Origin: Microcoleus sp. GA_180221_E-2-1-MAG-45_12
Lineage (GTDB): Bacteria > Cyanobacteriota > Cyanobacteriia > Cyanobacteriales > JAAUUE01
Assembly (NCBI GenBank): GCA_020692245.1
Contig: JAIMKT010000005.1
Location: 43,945 to 86,672, forward strand
DNA: 42,728 bases
Reading direction: 5' to 3'
How positions within the stretch are numbered: the first letter of the stretch is position 1; each line of letters begins with the position of its first letter. Both the position numbers and the translations under genes were made by a program. Positions 8,908 through 17,378 of this stretch are shown one piece after another. The notes below the pieces were generated by a model. It saw nothing but the letters and a program-made list of their open reading frames with translations. It ran no database searches and had not been told where the DNA came from.

Positions 8908-9977
8908 ATATTCTCGTTAATTTAGTCTTTGTTCCCCAAGAACCAACGGGTTTAGCGAACTATAGTTTGAATTTATTGCACCATCTTCAGGCTTTATCAA
9001 TTACGCCCCAGAATTTACTTCCCCAGAATTTACACATAATCGATCGCCATCAGTATCCTCGCTTAACTAACGATTTTGGGATCCGGGGACATCTGCGGCG
9101 TTTGGCTTGGACTCAATGGCAGTTACCCCAGATCTACCAACAGCAACGGGCAGATTTGATTTTTTCACCGATTCCTGAAGCTCCCCTGTTTAGCAAATGT
9201 CGATCGATCGTCACCATTCATGACCTAATTCCCCTCCGGTTTCCCCAATGGTTTTCCCAAGGACAAAAATCCTACTGCCGTTACTACGTCCAACAAGTCC
9301 TCCAGCAAGCCAACCACGTGTTGTGCAATTCCCAAACTACAGCGATCGACGTCCAGCGGTTTTTTCATATTTCCCCTGCCAAATTAACCATCACGCCCCT
9401 AGCCTGCAATCACGATCAGTTCCGGTTTCTTGATCTACCCCCTAGCAATTATTTTCTGTATCTCGGCAGGAGCAATCCCCATAAAAATGTCGGGAGGTTA
9501 ATTAGAGCTTTTGCCCAACTTCCCCAAGGTGAGGATTATGAACTATGGATTGCCGGATCCAGCGATCGACGTTATACCCCAGATTTAATCCAGTTAGCAG
9601 CAAGTTTGGGAGTCAGCCACCGAGTTAAATTCCTCAATTATGTCCCGGATGCCGAGTTGCCAGAAATGATCAATCGCTCGATCGCCCTTGTATTTCCCAG
9701 CTTGTGGGAGGGTTTTGGGCTACCAATCCTCGAAGCCATGGCGTGCGGAACTCCAGTAATTACCTCCAATCTTTCTGCCCTCAAGGAAGTCGCAGGAGAT
9801 GCAGCCCTACTGGTGGATCCCTACCAAGTTACAGATATTGCTGGAGCCATGCATGAAATTATTCAAGATTCGGGGTTGCGATCGCACCTCCGCCGTCTAG
9901 GGTTAGCAAGGGCAGCAAAATTTACTTGGCAACAAACTGCTGCGGCGACTCAAGCAGTTATTGGGGGAAGGAGGTAA
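8904..9977 (+). CDS. Family 4 glycosyltransferase
   Basis: This 357-residue protein has the two-Rossmann-domain layout of GT-B enzymes. The N-terminal half contains the acceptor-side motif TIHDLIPLRFP. The C-terminal half has the donor-binding FLYLGRSNPHKN segment and the EX7E region within PSLWEGFGLPILEAMACG. These are hallmarks of family 4 retaining transferases, often mannosyl- or glucosyl-transferases in polysaccharide assembly. The start overlaps the stop of the preceding family 2 gene by four bases, so the two probably act on the same glycan. The stop codon lies in the first unit of a 10-bp tandem repeat (GAGGTAnnGG). Sugar specificity is unknown. Confidence 0.9.
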   Translation: MNILVNLVFVPQEPTGLANYSLNLLHHLQALSITPQNLLPQNLHIIDRHQYPRLTNDFGIRGHLRRLAWTQWQLPQIYQQQRADLIFSPIPEAPLFSKCRSIVTIHDLIPLRFPQWFSQGQKSYCRYYVQQVLQQANHVLCNSQTTAIDVQRFFHISPAKLTITPLACNHDQFRFLDLPPSNYFLYLGRSNPHKNVGRLIRAFAQLPQGEDYELWIAGSSDRRYTPDLIQLAASLGVSHRVKFLNYVPDAELPEMINRSIALVFPSLWEGFGLPILEAMACGTPVITSNLSALKEVAGDAALLVDPYQVTDIAGAMHEIIQDSGLRSHLRRLGLARAAKFTWQQTAAATQAVIGGRR

Positions 9978-10010
9978 AGGGAGGTATTGGGAGGTACAGG
10001 GAGGTATGGG
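9971..10010 (+). repeat. Tandem 10-bp repeat GAGGTAnnGG, four copies
   Basis: The units GAGGTAAAGG, GAGGTATTGG, GAGGTACAGG and GAGGTATGGG follow one another without gaps. The first contains the TAA stop of the family 4 glycosyltransferase. The 17-base stretch at 9990-10006 recurs as a perfect inverted copy at 12310-12326. Confidence 0.9.
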
Positions 10011-10060
10011 GAGAGTTATTTGTATTGAGTAGTTCGATCGGCTTACCATAAAACGTTGTC

Positions 10061-10086
10061 GAAGTATCAGGGAGAAGTATCAGGGA
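10061..10086 (+). repeat. Tandem 13-bp duplication
   Basis: GAAGTATCAGGGA occurs twice in direct succession upstream of the FAD oxidoreductase gene. It may lie in the promoter region of that gene; no regulator is recognised. Confidence 0.85.
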
Positions 10087-10185
10087 ATAGTTGCCAGAAT
10101 CTGTTTTGCTTATGATAATCTGTAATGAAATTAACGATTTGGTTAACGTTTTGTTAAAATTCATGAGCATTTTTCAAGATTACCT

Positions 10186-12195
10186 GTGAAAAGCCGCAAA
10201 AGAGTTAGACGAGTTAAAAAAATCAGAAGAATTGCAAATACTAACAGCAGAGCTTATTACAGAAACCAAATGAAGCGTCGGCGTTTTTTCTCGATCGTGG
10301 CTTTTTTTCTTGCCCTGAGTTTGGCTTTCCTAATCCCCCGCTTGATGGGTGGACAAACCGCAGCGACTAGGCAATCTGTTAATCAACAAAACACCGTAGA
10401 AGTTAGCACCAGCAATGCTGCCAACCCTATTCCCAAGACTAATGCTGGATTTCCGGTGATGGATTTTCTGCCCCGGCCCAAGGAAGTTTGGGAATGTGAA
10501 GTAGCAGTGGTGGGTGGTTCCTTTGGGGGAATTGCGGCGGCTAGTCAGGCTATGCAAGCGGGAGTTCAAACCTGCACGATCGAGCTTACCCCTTGGTTAG
10601 GGGGACAAATTAGCTCTCAAGCTGTGTCTGCCCTTGATAAATCTCATTCCATGCTTGCCCTCAGCAACTTCTCGGAAAATTGGGATCGATTTAAAGCTCT
10701 GCTGCAACAACAAACCGTTAACCTGCCTGCTTGGACGAAAGTGCCTGCCGGAACCAAAGTCGCCGATATCAATGGTTGCTGGGTAGGGGCGCTGTGTTTT
10801 CCTCCCGAAGCCGGAGCCAGAGCGGCAGCCCAACTCCTCGAACAGGCAGCCAGCAAATCTCCCCAGAGTCGGTGGGGAACGGAGATTGCTTTCAAGGGAG
10901 CCGAATTTGATTCCGAAGGTAAAAATATCACCGCCATCTACGCCGTTAAACGCATCCCCAAAGATCCTAACTACCGTCCCCAGGGCAGACTCTCTCAAGA
11001 TATTGTCCCCTGGTATTACTGGACGAGCGATGATCTCTACGAAAAAATCCCCATCAAACTCCAAGCTCCGGCGGGGAAAAAGATGATTGTGATTGATGCC
11101 ACCGACACGGCAGAAGTTGTAGCTTGGGCGGGGCTGCCCTACCGTTTAGGTTCCGAGAGCAATGCTACCACCGGAGAAGTTAACGGCGCCCCTCAAGATA
11201 ATCCTGAATGTACCCAGGCTTTTACCTTTCCCTTTGCTTTGGCAATTCATGACGATCGAGGCAAAGCCCTAGGGGAAGTGAAAAAGATCAAACCCGGCTG
11301 GTCAAGGGAACTGCATCGGACTATGTACGATCTAGAAGGTTTCCCGATGTTCGAGGGTCGGAGTGTGTTTAACTACCGCCGGATTGTCAATGCCACGGGG
11401 AGCGATCGCTTTACTGGTACACCGGGGCTGGGGGATATTTCCATGATTAACTGGAATAAAGGCAACGATTGGGGGATCATGAACCCGCCCTTGATCATGA
11501 CCGAGGAAGTTCTCCAAAAATCTAAACAGCGCCAGAACTGGATGGGAGGATTTAACTACAACGCTCTCAAGGATGGAGAAAATCATGCCCTCCTCTTTGC
11601 CGAATGGTTGATGGAAACCCAATCCCGTCCCGAATTTCCCCTCAGTCTTCTTCAAGGAGCCGAATCTCCCATGGGAACCGAATCTGGACTGAGTATGTAT
11701 CCTTATATTCGAGAAGGTCGGCGGATTTTGGGCAGGGCAGCCTACGGGCAGCAGGAGTTTCAGATGAAAGAGCAGGATATCCGTGCAGATATGAGCGGGG
11801 GCAGAGATTTCCGAGCTTCGGCGATCGCCCTGACTCACTATGATGTGGATATGCACGGCTGTCGTTATATGAACTGGGAACCGTCTAATTCTGCGGAGGA
11901 TGCGCCCACCTTTTCTAATAATGTCCTACCTGTATATATTCCTTTGGAGGCTTTAATTCCCCAGAAAATTGATAATTTACTCATCGGCGGTAAGGGAATT
12001 GCCGTGTCCCATATTGTCAATGCCGTAACCCGGATCCATAATGGGGAGTGGGGAGTAGGAACTGGAGCCGGAACAGTGGCAGCATGGTTACTCCGGGAAG
12101 CACCCCCCGGCACAAAACCCGCCGATATTCCAAATGGCATGATGCCCCAACTCCAAATCTATCTCCGCCAACAGGGAATTAGTTTTGAATGGTAA
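10186..12195 (+). CDS. Membrane-anchored FAD-dependent oxidoreductase
   Basis: This 669-residue protein belongs to the FAD_oxidored type. Its N-terminus is very basic (about residues 1-33), followed by a hydrophobic segment (about 34-50) that looks like an uncleaved signal anchor. The dinucleotide-binding motif VVGGSFGGIAAASQA starts near residue 107, and the segment LLIGGKGIAVSHIVNA near the C-terminus fits the closing FAD-contact region. The substrate is unknown; relatives are annotated only as FAD-dependent oxidoreductases. The start used is GTG 10186. The ATG at 10270 (residue 29) is an alternative that would still keep the membrane segment. The gene stands alone, flanked by repeat clusters that share a 17-base inverted repeat (9990-10006 and 12310-12326). 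Confidence 0.8.
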   Translation: MKSRKRVRRVKKIRRIANTNSRAYYRNQMKRRRFFSIVAFFLALSLAFLIPRLMGGQTAATRQSVNQQNTVEVSTSNAANPIPKTNAGFPVMDFLPRPKEVWECEVAVVGGSFGGIAAASQAMQAGVQTCTIELTPWLGGQISSQAVSALDKSHSMLALSNFSENWDRFKALLQQQTVNLPAWTKVPAGTKVADINGCWVGALCFPPEAGARAAAQLLEQAASKSPQSRWGTEIAFKGAEFDSEGKNITAIYAVKRIPKDPNYRPQGRLSQDIVPWYYWTSDDLYEKIPIKLQAPAGKKMIVIDATDTAEVVAWAGLPYRLGSESNATTGEVNGAPQDNPECTQAFTFPFALAIHDDRGKALGEVKKIKPGWSRELHRTMYDLEGFPMFEGRSVFNYRRIVNATGSDRFTGTPGLGDISMINWNKGNDWGIMNPPLIMTEEVLQKSKQRQNWMGGFNYNALKDGENHALLFAEWLMETQSRPEFPLSLLQGAESPMGTESGLSMYPYIREGRRILGRAAYGQQEFQMKEQDIRADMSGGRDFRASAIALTHYDVDMHGCRYMNWEPSNSAEDAPTFSNNVLPVYIPLEALIPQKIDNLLIGGKGIAVSHIVNAVTRIHNGEWGVGTGAGTVAAWLLREAPPGTKPADIPNGMMPQLQIYLRQQGISFEW

Positions 12196-12201
12196 TTATT
12201 T

Positions 12202-12229
12202 CAGTGAACAGTAAACAGTGAACAGTAAG
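12202..12229 (+). repeat. Heptamer array CAGTRAA, four copies
   Basis: CAGTGAA, CAGTAAA, CAGTGAA and CAGTAAG follow in tandem just after the FAD oxidoreductase gene. On the other strand these read TTCACTG/TTTACTG, the same class of heptamer as in the array at 12331-12386 and the cluster at 30971-31011. This resembles the short tandemly repeated repetitive (STRR) sequences known from cyanobacteria. Confidence 0.85.
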
Positions 12230-12309
12230 AGCTGATAACTGATACTTCGGTAAGTCCTACATTGATTCTACTGAACTACTTAGTACAAGTAACTGCTAAC
12301 TCTCTCTTT

Positions 12310-12326
12310 TACCTCCCTGTACCTCC
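12310..12326 (-). repeat. Inverted copy of the GGAGGTACAGGGAGGTA unit
   Basis: TACCTCCCTGTACCTCC is the exact reverse complement of the unit at 9990-10006. A shorter relative, TGTACCTCCTG, recurs at about 30957-30967, again next to heptamers. Confidence 0.85.
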
Positions 12327-12330
12327 TGAC

Positions 12331-12386
12331 AACTGATAACTGATAACTGATAACTGATAACTGATAACTGATAACTGATAACTGAA
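12331..12386 (+). repeat. Heptamer array AACTGAT, seven copies, abutting cobO
   Basis: Seven perfect AACTGAT units run from 12331 to 12379 and are followed by AACTGAA, which joins directly to the ATG of cobO at 12387. No Shine-Dalgarno sequence remains between the array and the start codon. Confidence 0.95.
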
Positions 12387-13019
12387 ATGACTCAACTCGA
12401 CTCTGACCAATATAAGCAGAAAATGCAACGCCGGAAGGAAGTCCAAACCCAGCGTCTTGCTCAAGCATCCCAAGAAAAGGGGCTAATTATTGTCAATACT
12501 GGAAACGGTAAGGGTAAGACTACGGCAGCTTTGGGGATGGTGTTGCGATCGCTGGGGCATGGTTATCGAGTTGCCATTATTCAATTTATTAAAGGAGCAT
12601 GGGAACCCGCCGAGAAAGCTGTTTTTCAACCTTGGACGATCGCCCCCGATCCCGAAACTCCTGCTCAGTTAGTTTTTGAAGCGATGGGAGAAGGCTTTAC
12701 TTGGGAAACTCAAGACCGGGAGCGAGATATTGCCAAAGCAGCCACCGCTTGGGAAACTGCCCTAACTTTCCTGCACAATCCCGAATTTAAGCTCGTCCTC
12801 CTTGATGAAGTCAATGTTGCCCTCAAACTCGGCTATCTCGACCCAGCTCAAGTAGTTTCTGGAATTATGGCTAAACCCCCCAGCACCCATGTGATCCTCA
12901 CGGGCAGAGGCGCACCCCCAGAGTTGATTGCACAGGCAGACCTCGTAACGGAAATGACTCTAGTTAAACATCCCTTCCGAGAGCAGGGAGTAAAAGCCCA
13001 GCCGGGGATTGAGTTTTAA
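12387..13019 (+). CDS. cobO: Corrinoid (cob(I)alamin) adenosyltransferase
   Basis: This 210-residue CobA/CobO/BtuR-type enzyme transfers the adenosyl group of ATP to cob(I)alamin or its precursors, forming the Co-C bond of adenosylcobamides in the cytoplasm. The P-loop NTGNGKGKTTAALGM begins near residue 37, and the conserved VVLRSLGHG-type helix and LLDEVN (Walker-B-like) segment follow. The N-terminus (DQYKQKMQRRKEVQ) matches the usual cyanobacterial form of the family, which supports ATG 12387 as the start. Unusually, the start codon is immediately preceded by an array of seven identical heptamers and has no visible ribosome-binding site. The gene is monocistronic by layout and converges on the transporter gene. 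Confidence 0.92.
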   Translation: MTQLDSDQYKQKMQRRKEVQTQRLAQASQEKGLIIVNTGNGKGKTTAALGMVLRSLGHGYRVAIIQFIKGAWEPAEKAVFQPWTIAPDPETPAQLVFEAMGEGFTWETQDRERDIAKAATAWETALTFLHNPEFKLVLLDEVNVALKLGYLDPAQVVSGIMAKPPSTHVILTGRGAPPELIAQADLVTEMTLVKHPFREQGVKAQPGIEF

Positions 13020-13094
13020 ACATTGGCAGGGCTAAATAAATAAGCTTCCGAAAATTATTATCTGATTGCGGACTAGTTAGGATTAGTTCAGAAA

Positions 13095-13556
13095 TTAAGG
13101 TGAAGATTTGCCGTAGGCAACTAGGGACACGCCCAAAACTACCAAGACAACTCCAGTGATGCGGGTAGGACTAGCCACGTATCTCGTTAATCCCAAGGCT
13201 CCGTAATGATCTAAGAAAAGGGCCGCAATCATTTGTCCGGCGATCGTCAAGGCGAGGGCAAGGGAGGCTCCAATCCGGGGGGTAGTGAAAATCGTCGCCC
13301 ACACATACATGGTGCCTAAGCAGCCGCCAATCCACATCCACCAAGAAGTCTGGGTCAAAGCAGAAGCCGTTGGTAAGGGATATCGGGCGACAAGGCAAAT
13401 CCCTAGAGATGTCAAAGTTCCCACTAGGTAAGAAATAAAGGTCACTTGCATCGGTTCGCCAATGTAGCGTCTTAACAAGGTGTTGAGGGCAACTTGGACT
13501 GGCACAATTGCCCCACCGATCAGGGCTGCTAACAGAAAAATTGTCCGTTCGTTCAT
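13095..13556 (-). CDS. Small DMT-type membrane transporter (DUF606/YdcZ-like)
   Basis: This 153-residue protein has about five membrane helices and matches the DUF606/YdcZ branch of the drug/metabolite transporter superfamily: N-terminal FLLAALIGGAIVPVQVALN, then LVGTLTSLGICLV and the C-terminal GVVLVVLGVSLVAYG. A longer frame opens at 13712, but its first 52 residues are A+T-rich and low-complexity and lie across the divergent regulator region. I therefore take the ATG at 13556, which has GGAG upstream. At about half the size of EamA-type transporters, it would have to dimerise. It is divergent from a MarR regulator, which suggests a regulated efflux function. The substrate is unknown. Confidence 0.8.
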   Translation of the reverse strand: MNERTIFLLAALIGGAIVPVQVALNTLLRRYIGEPMQVTFISYLVGTLTSLGICLVARYPLPTASALTQTSWWMWIGGCLGTMYVWATIFTTPRIGASLALALTIAGQMIAALFLDHYGALGLTRYVASPTRITGVVLVVLGVSLVAYGKSSP

Positions 13557-13626
13557 GAGGGCAACTCCAAGATAGTTGAGATAGTTTAGTTCGAGCTTAA
13601 TATTCTTAGTAGTAATATATTTGATA

Positions 13627-13686
13627 TCAAGATACTTGACCAAGATTATAGCAGCTATCTTGATGTTAAGATAATTGATGTTAAGA
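13627..13686. promoter_or_regulatory. Candidate MarR operator region
   Basis: The 157-base divergent region holds a perfect inverted repeat TCAAG-ATA-CTTGA at 13627-13639, an ATCTT/AAGAT inverted pair at about 13658-13673, and two direct copies of TTGATGTTAAGA at 13660-13671 and 13675-13686. Palindromes of this size between a MarR gene and the divergent gene it would control are typical operators. The assignment is inference. Confidence 0.5.
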
Positions 13687-13713
13687 ATTTGAGTTGGACA
13701 AGGATAAAACAAA

Positions 13714-14217
13714 ATGCAAGAGGATGCGGTGGATCAGATTTTGGAGCAATGGCATCTAGAGCGCCCCGACTTGGATGTGTCTCCGATGGGTGTGATTGGC
13801 AGGATGGGAAGGCTTGCTAAACATCTCGATCGATCTATTCAAGAAACAATTTCTGAGTTTGGGCTAAATCTAGGTGAATTTGATGTCTTAGCAACTTTGC
13901 TACGCTCCGGCTCTCCCTACCAACTTTCGCCAACGGATTTATTTAACGCTCTCATGGTTACTTCTGGCACAATGACTAACCGGATTGATCAGCTAGAACG
14001 GGCAGACTTGGTGCAGCGGAATCCCGATCCCCACGATCGCCGGGGAACTTTGATTGCCTTGACAGAGAAGGGGCAGTATCTTATTGGGCAAGCGATCGAG
14101 GCGCATGTGGCTAATCTTCACCGCCTAGTTAATGTCCTCGAAGAGTCGGAGCGGCAATCCTTGGCTCTACTATTACGGAAACTAGTGCTATCTTTTGAGG
14201 AAAAATCACAAGGCTAG
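13714..14217 (+). CDS. MarR-family transcriptional regulator
   Basis: This 167-residue protein has the MarR winged-helix fold: dimerisation helices at both ends and a central wHTH (about residues 60-115), including the recognition region MVTSGTMTNRIDQLERADLVQR and the wing with DPHDRRGTLIALTEKG. MarR proteins are dimeric, usually repress their own gene and a neighbouring transporter, and release DNA on binding a small phenolic or similar ligand. The divergent DMT-type transporter and the palindromes between the two genes fit that model. Ligand and regulon are not readable from sequence. It is followed by upp with a 65-base gap. Confidence 0.9.
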   Translation: MQEDAVDQILEQWHLERPDLDVSPMGVIGRMGRLAKHLDRSIQETISEFGLNLGEFDVLATLLRSGSPYQLSPTDLFNALMVTSGTMTNRIDQLERADLVQRNPDPHDRRGTLIALTEKGQYLIGQAIEAHVANLHRLVNVLEESERQSLALLLRKLVLSFEEKSQG

Positions 14218-14282
14218 ATAGAAGATAATTGCTTTGCTTAGAAAGTTTTGCTAGGGTGTTATCTATTCATTTACTAAAAATC

Positions 14283-14999
14283 ATGACCAGTCAGCCCATC
14301 GAAAATCCTATTGCCAATGTGTTGCCAGAACTGCCAGAAGAAGGCGATCGAGAAATTATCTCCCCAACTCCCCAACTACACATCATCAACCATCCCCTAG
14401 TCCAGCACAAACTTACTCTCGTCCGCCAAGCAGAGACCCATACCCAAGATTTTCGGCGTTTGCTTAAAGAAATTTCGATGCTCCTTGCCTACGAAGTCAC
14501 GAGGGATTTACCCCTACGTTATGAGCAGATCAAGACTCCCTTGGCAGAAATGACGGCTCCCATGGTGGGGACAGATAAAAATATGGTAATTGTGCCGATT
14601 ATGCGGGCGGGACAGGGCTTGCTAGATGGGATGTTGGAACTGATCCCTACGGCGAAAGTCGGGCATATTGGCTTGTATCGGGAACCCACAACCCTGATGG
14701 TGGTGGAGTATTATCTAAAATTACCAAGGGATGTGCAGGAGCGGGATATGTTGGTAGTAGACCCCATGTTAGCCTCTGGTCATTCGGCGGTGGCGGCGGT
14801 CGATCGACTCAAGGAAGCCAGCCCGAAATCTATCAAGTTTGTCTGTCTCTTGGCGGCTCCAGAAGGAGTTGCCTATTTTCATGAAATTCATCCCGATGTG
14901 CCAATCTATACAGCGGCGGTAGATCAGGGTTTAGATGAACATGGTTATATTATTCCGGGCATGGGAGATGCAGGCGATCGCCTATTCGGTACCAAGTAG
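14283..14999 (+). CDS. upp: Uracil phosphoribosyltransferase
   Basis: This 238-residue enzyme makes UMP from uracil and PRPP in pyrimidine salvage. The PRPP loop is visible as [17 protein letters not shown], the uracil-binding C-terminal signature as [11 protein letters not shown], and the core as [17 protein letters not shown] longer frame begins at 14229, but the residues it adds do not look like the family, so I take ATG 14283. Even so, the protein has an N-terminal extension of about 30 residues (rich in Pro/Glu/Ile) before the usual HPLVQHKL start. It may be co-transcribed with the MarR gene. Confidence 0.92.
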   Translation: MTSQPIENPIANVLPELPEEGDREIISPTPQLHIINHPLVQHKLTLVRQAETHTQDFRRLLKEISMLLAYEVTRDLPLRYEQIKTPLAEMTAPMVGTDKNMVIVPIMRAGQGLLDGMLELIPTAKVGHIGLYREPTTLMVVEYYLKLPRDVQERDMLVVDPMLASGHSAVAAVDRLKEASPKSIKFVCLLAAPEGVAYFHEIHPDVPIYTAAVDQGLDEHGYIIPGMGDAGDRLFGTK

Positions 15000-15088
15000 C
15001 CCGCTCCTATTTTGATCCTTAATTATCCCAAGGGGCGAGCAAATAAAACCATATTATCAAGATACATTTGTAGAAACAGACATATCTA

Positions 15089-15424
15089 CTAAGCCACCGC
15101 AAACTCAGTATATTTCCTCATTTCTGGGGAGCGAAATCCAAGAACAATCTTATCTTTAGGAATCCCCGCCCTAAGAAACTCGTTAGCAATTCCATCTTCT
15201 GTACCATCTCGATGAATCCAAATTTTTTCATCCATAATTTCTATATGAATTAAACAACCATGAACCTGTTTTGTTTCTTCCCAGCCAAGAATCATTAACA
15301 AATAGCGATCACTCTTAATATCAAACACTGTATGGCGTTGAATATCTCCATAAGAGTAGGGGATTTCTGCATATTCAGTAATCACAGAACAGATAAGCTG
15401 ACGGTAATGCTCTAAGTTATCCAT
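15089..15424 (-). CDS. xisI: XisI family protein
   Basis: This 111-residue protein matches XisI (fdxN element excision controlling factor), with the conserved start MDNLEHYRQLICSVI and the C-terminal GIPKDKIVLGFRSPEMRKYT. In Anabaena, XisI and XisH are accessory factors needed for excision of the fdxN element, but the pair is widespread in cyanobacteria that lack such elements. It has one of the strongest ribosome sites in the window (AAGGAGGT at 15434-15441) and overlaps the end of the xisH reading frame by 13 bases. Its partner here is 5'-truncated, so the pair is probably not functional as a unit. Confidence 0.88.
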   Translation of the reverse strand: MDNLEHYRQLICSVITEYAEIPYSYGDIQRHTVFDIKSDRYLLMILGWEETKQVHGCLIHIEIMDEKIWIHRDGTEDGIANEFLRAGIPKDKIVLGFRSPEMRKYTEFAVA

Positions 15425-15696
15425 TGTAGTATTACCTCCTTTTGGGGTTGAAAAACTATGAGTTTGATGCGATTATTTTTGAGTAATAAATTTCCAATTG
15501 GTTCTTTAAATAATCCTGTATAAATTTCATCATGAACGGCAAGATAAAGTTCTCGTTCTGGTTGAGTTTCTGCTAGAACATCATGGTATACAATATACTG
15601 ACCAATAGCTTTTTCTAGCTCGTTCATTTCTGATGCACCTACAAAACTTTTGATTTCTACAGCAATTTTAGATTCAGAATTCTTTCTATTTTTGTT
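15412..15696 (-). pseudogene. xisH: xisH, N-terminus missing
   Basis: The frame encodes the C-terminal two-thirds of XisH. It includes KIAVEIKSFVGASE, which holds the E-x-K half of a PD-(D/E)xK-like nuclease core, and continues to PQKEVILQW. The homology starts upstream of the first ATG (15627): residues back to about 15693 still look like XisH, then an in-frame TGA stands at 15697-15699. The usual first 45 or so residues, including the leading catalytic acidic residue, are absent. I see a 5' deletion rather than a single frameshift, because nothing XisH-like is visible between 15700 and the end of leuA. Confidence 0.75.
15434..15441 (-). promoter_or_regulatory. Strong Shine-Dalgarno of xisI
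   Basis: AAGGAGGT on the minus strand, 9 bases before the xisI ATG. It lies inside the end of the xisH reading frame, so xisI can be translated independently of the broken partner. Confidence 0.7.
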
Positions 15697-15749
15697 TCAA
15701 GAGGCGATCGACCTGCCAGTTTTAGCTGATAATCGCCCCTTTAGCTGAC

Positions 15750-17378
15750 CTAAACTTGAGCCACGATCGCTTCTCTTGCTTGACTACCGGGTTTTTGCAT
15801 GGCGGCAGATAAACGGTTGAGGGCGTTGATGTAGGCAAGGGCAGAGGCAACGACGATATCTGTGTTGGCAGAGTGACCAGAGTAGATTCGTCCCTGTGGA
15901 TCCCGGAGGCGGATGGTGACTTCCCCGATCGCATCGATCCCGGCGGTGACAGACTGGACAGAGAACTCAATTAACTCATTAGGAACTTGAACAACTCGGT
16001 TAATCGCCTTGTAGATGGCATCCACGGGACCAGTGCCAATGGCAGCATCCATCAATTCTTCCCCAGAAGGAACCCGCACGGTGACAGTGGCGGTGGGTTG
16101 GGCGTTGCTGCCGCAGGAAACTTGGACAAGTTCGAGCTTGAAGAGTTCGGGAGCCTGTTGAATTTCATCATTGACGATCGCTTCCAAATCCCAATCGGTA
16201 ATTTCCTTTTTCTTGTCGGCAAAATCCTTAAACCGCAAAAAGGCATGATTGAGTTCATTATCTCCAAGTTCAAAGCCCAAATCCTTGAGCCGAGTCCGAA
16301 AGGCATTGCGTCCCGAATGTTTCCCCAAGACGATTTGATTGTCATGCAAACCAATGGATTGAGCATCCATGATTTCGTAGGTGAGCTTGTTTTTGAGAAC
16401 TCCATCTTGGTGAATCCCGGACTCGTGAGCAAAGGCATTAGCCCCCACGATCGCCTTATTCGGCTGCACCAACATCCCGGTTAAGTTAGACACTAAGCGC
16501 GAAGTTTTATAAATTTGCTTCGTATCAATATTGGTTAAAGATGCATCAGAGTCTACCGGACGACCCAAGAAAGGATTAAAATATTGCCGCCGCACATGGA
16601 GAGCCATAACCAATTCTTCTAAGGCTGCATTCCCTGCCCGTTCGCCGATGCCGTTGATGGTACACTCCAACTGCCGTGCGCCATTTTTTACCGCCTCAAG
16701 GAAATTCGCCACTGCCAAACCCAAGTCATTGTGACCGTGGACAGAAATAATCGCTCGATCGATATTGGGGACATTTTCCGCAATACCTTTAATCAAAGCT
16801 CCAAACTCGTTGGGAGTTGTATAGCCCACGGTGTCAGGAATATTGACGGTAGTTGCTCCGGCATTAATTGCTGCCTCTAAAACTTCATACAAATATTCAG
16901 GATCAGTCCGCACCGCATCCATGGGCGAAAATTCCACATCATCCATGAAGCTCTTGGCGTAGGCAACCATTTCTTGAGCAATCTGCAAAACTTCCTTGCG
17001 GGTTTTCTTGAGTTGGTATTCCAAATGAATATCCGAGGTGGAAATAAAAGTATGAATCCGTCCTTTGACCGCAGGTTTGAGAGCTTTGGCTGCGGCTTCA
17101 ATGTCTGCCTTAATGGCTCGGGCTAAACTACAGATCACCGGGCCATCGGCTGTCCCCACCGTAGCGGCAATTTTCTCTACTGCTTCAAAATCTCCCGGAC
17201 TCGCAAAGGCAAACCCCGCCTCGATCACGTCTACTCCTAAACGAGCCAACTGCCGAGCAATGCTCAATTTTTCATCCACATTCAAAGTTGCACCGGGGCA
17301 TTGTTCCCCATCCCGGAGGGTCGTATCGAAAATAATAATTCGGTCAGATTGATTAGATTGATTAGATTGACTAGTCAT
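15750..17378 (-). CDS. leuA: 2-Isopropylmalate synthase
   Basis: This 542-residue enzyme catalyses the first committed step of leucine biosynthesis, condensing acetyl-CoA with 2-oxoisovalerate. The TIM-barrel signature [12 protein letters not shown] near residue 18 and the metal-binding [12 protein letters not shown] segment are present. A full C-terminal LeuA dimer/regulatory domain follows from about residue 395, so leucine feedback inhibition is likely. The start is supported by GAGGAGA 5 bases upstream. The first residues ([10 protein letters not shown]) come from a 9-bp micro-repeat just after the start codon. A 505-base non-coding region precedes the gene. Confidence 0.96.
   Translation of the reverse strand: MTSQSNQSNQSDRIIIFDTTLRDGEQCPGATLNVDEKLSIARQLARLGVDVIEAGFAFASPGDFEAVEKIAATVGTADGPVICSLARAIKADIEAAAKALKPAVKGRIHTFISTSDIHLEYQLKKTRKEVLQIAQEMVAYAKSFMDDVEFSPMDAVRTDPEYLYEVLEAAINAGATTVNIPDTVGYTTPNEFGALIKGIAENVPNIDRAIISVHGHNDLGLAVANFLEAVKNGARQLECTINGIGERAGNAALEELVMALHVRRQYFNPFLGRPVDSDASLTNIDTKQIYKTSRLVSNLTGMLVQPNKAIVGANAFAHESGIHQDGVLKNKLTYEIMDAQSIGLHDNQIVLGKHSGRNAFRTRLKDLGFELGDNELNHAFLRFKDFADKKKEITDWDLEAIVNDEIQQAPELFKLELVQVSCGSNAQPTATVTVRVPSGEELMDAAIGTGPVDAIYKAINRVVQVPNELIEFSVQSVTAGIDAIGEVTIRLRDPQGRIYSGHSANTDIVVASALAYINALNRLSAAMQKPGSQAREAIVAQV

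Noticed and set aside
10597-11064. Minus-strand open frames within the FAD oxidoreductase gene
   Set aside because: These are antisense shadows of a gene with an intact dinucleotide-binding motif and continuous family similarity.
12202-12386. CRISPR-like array
   Set aside because: The units are contiguous 7-mers with no spacers, so this is a short tandem repeat array.
15089-15696. xisH/xisI as a sign of a heterocyst fdxN excision element
   Set aside because: No xisF-type recombinase or element end is visible, and these genes are common in cyanobacteria without heterocysts.
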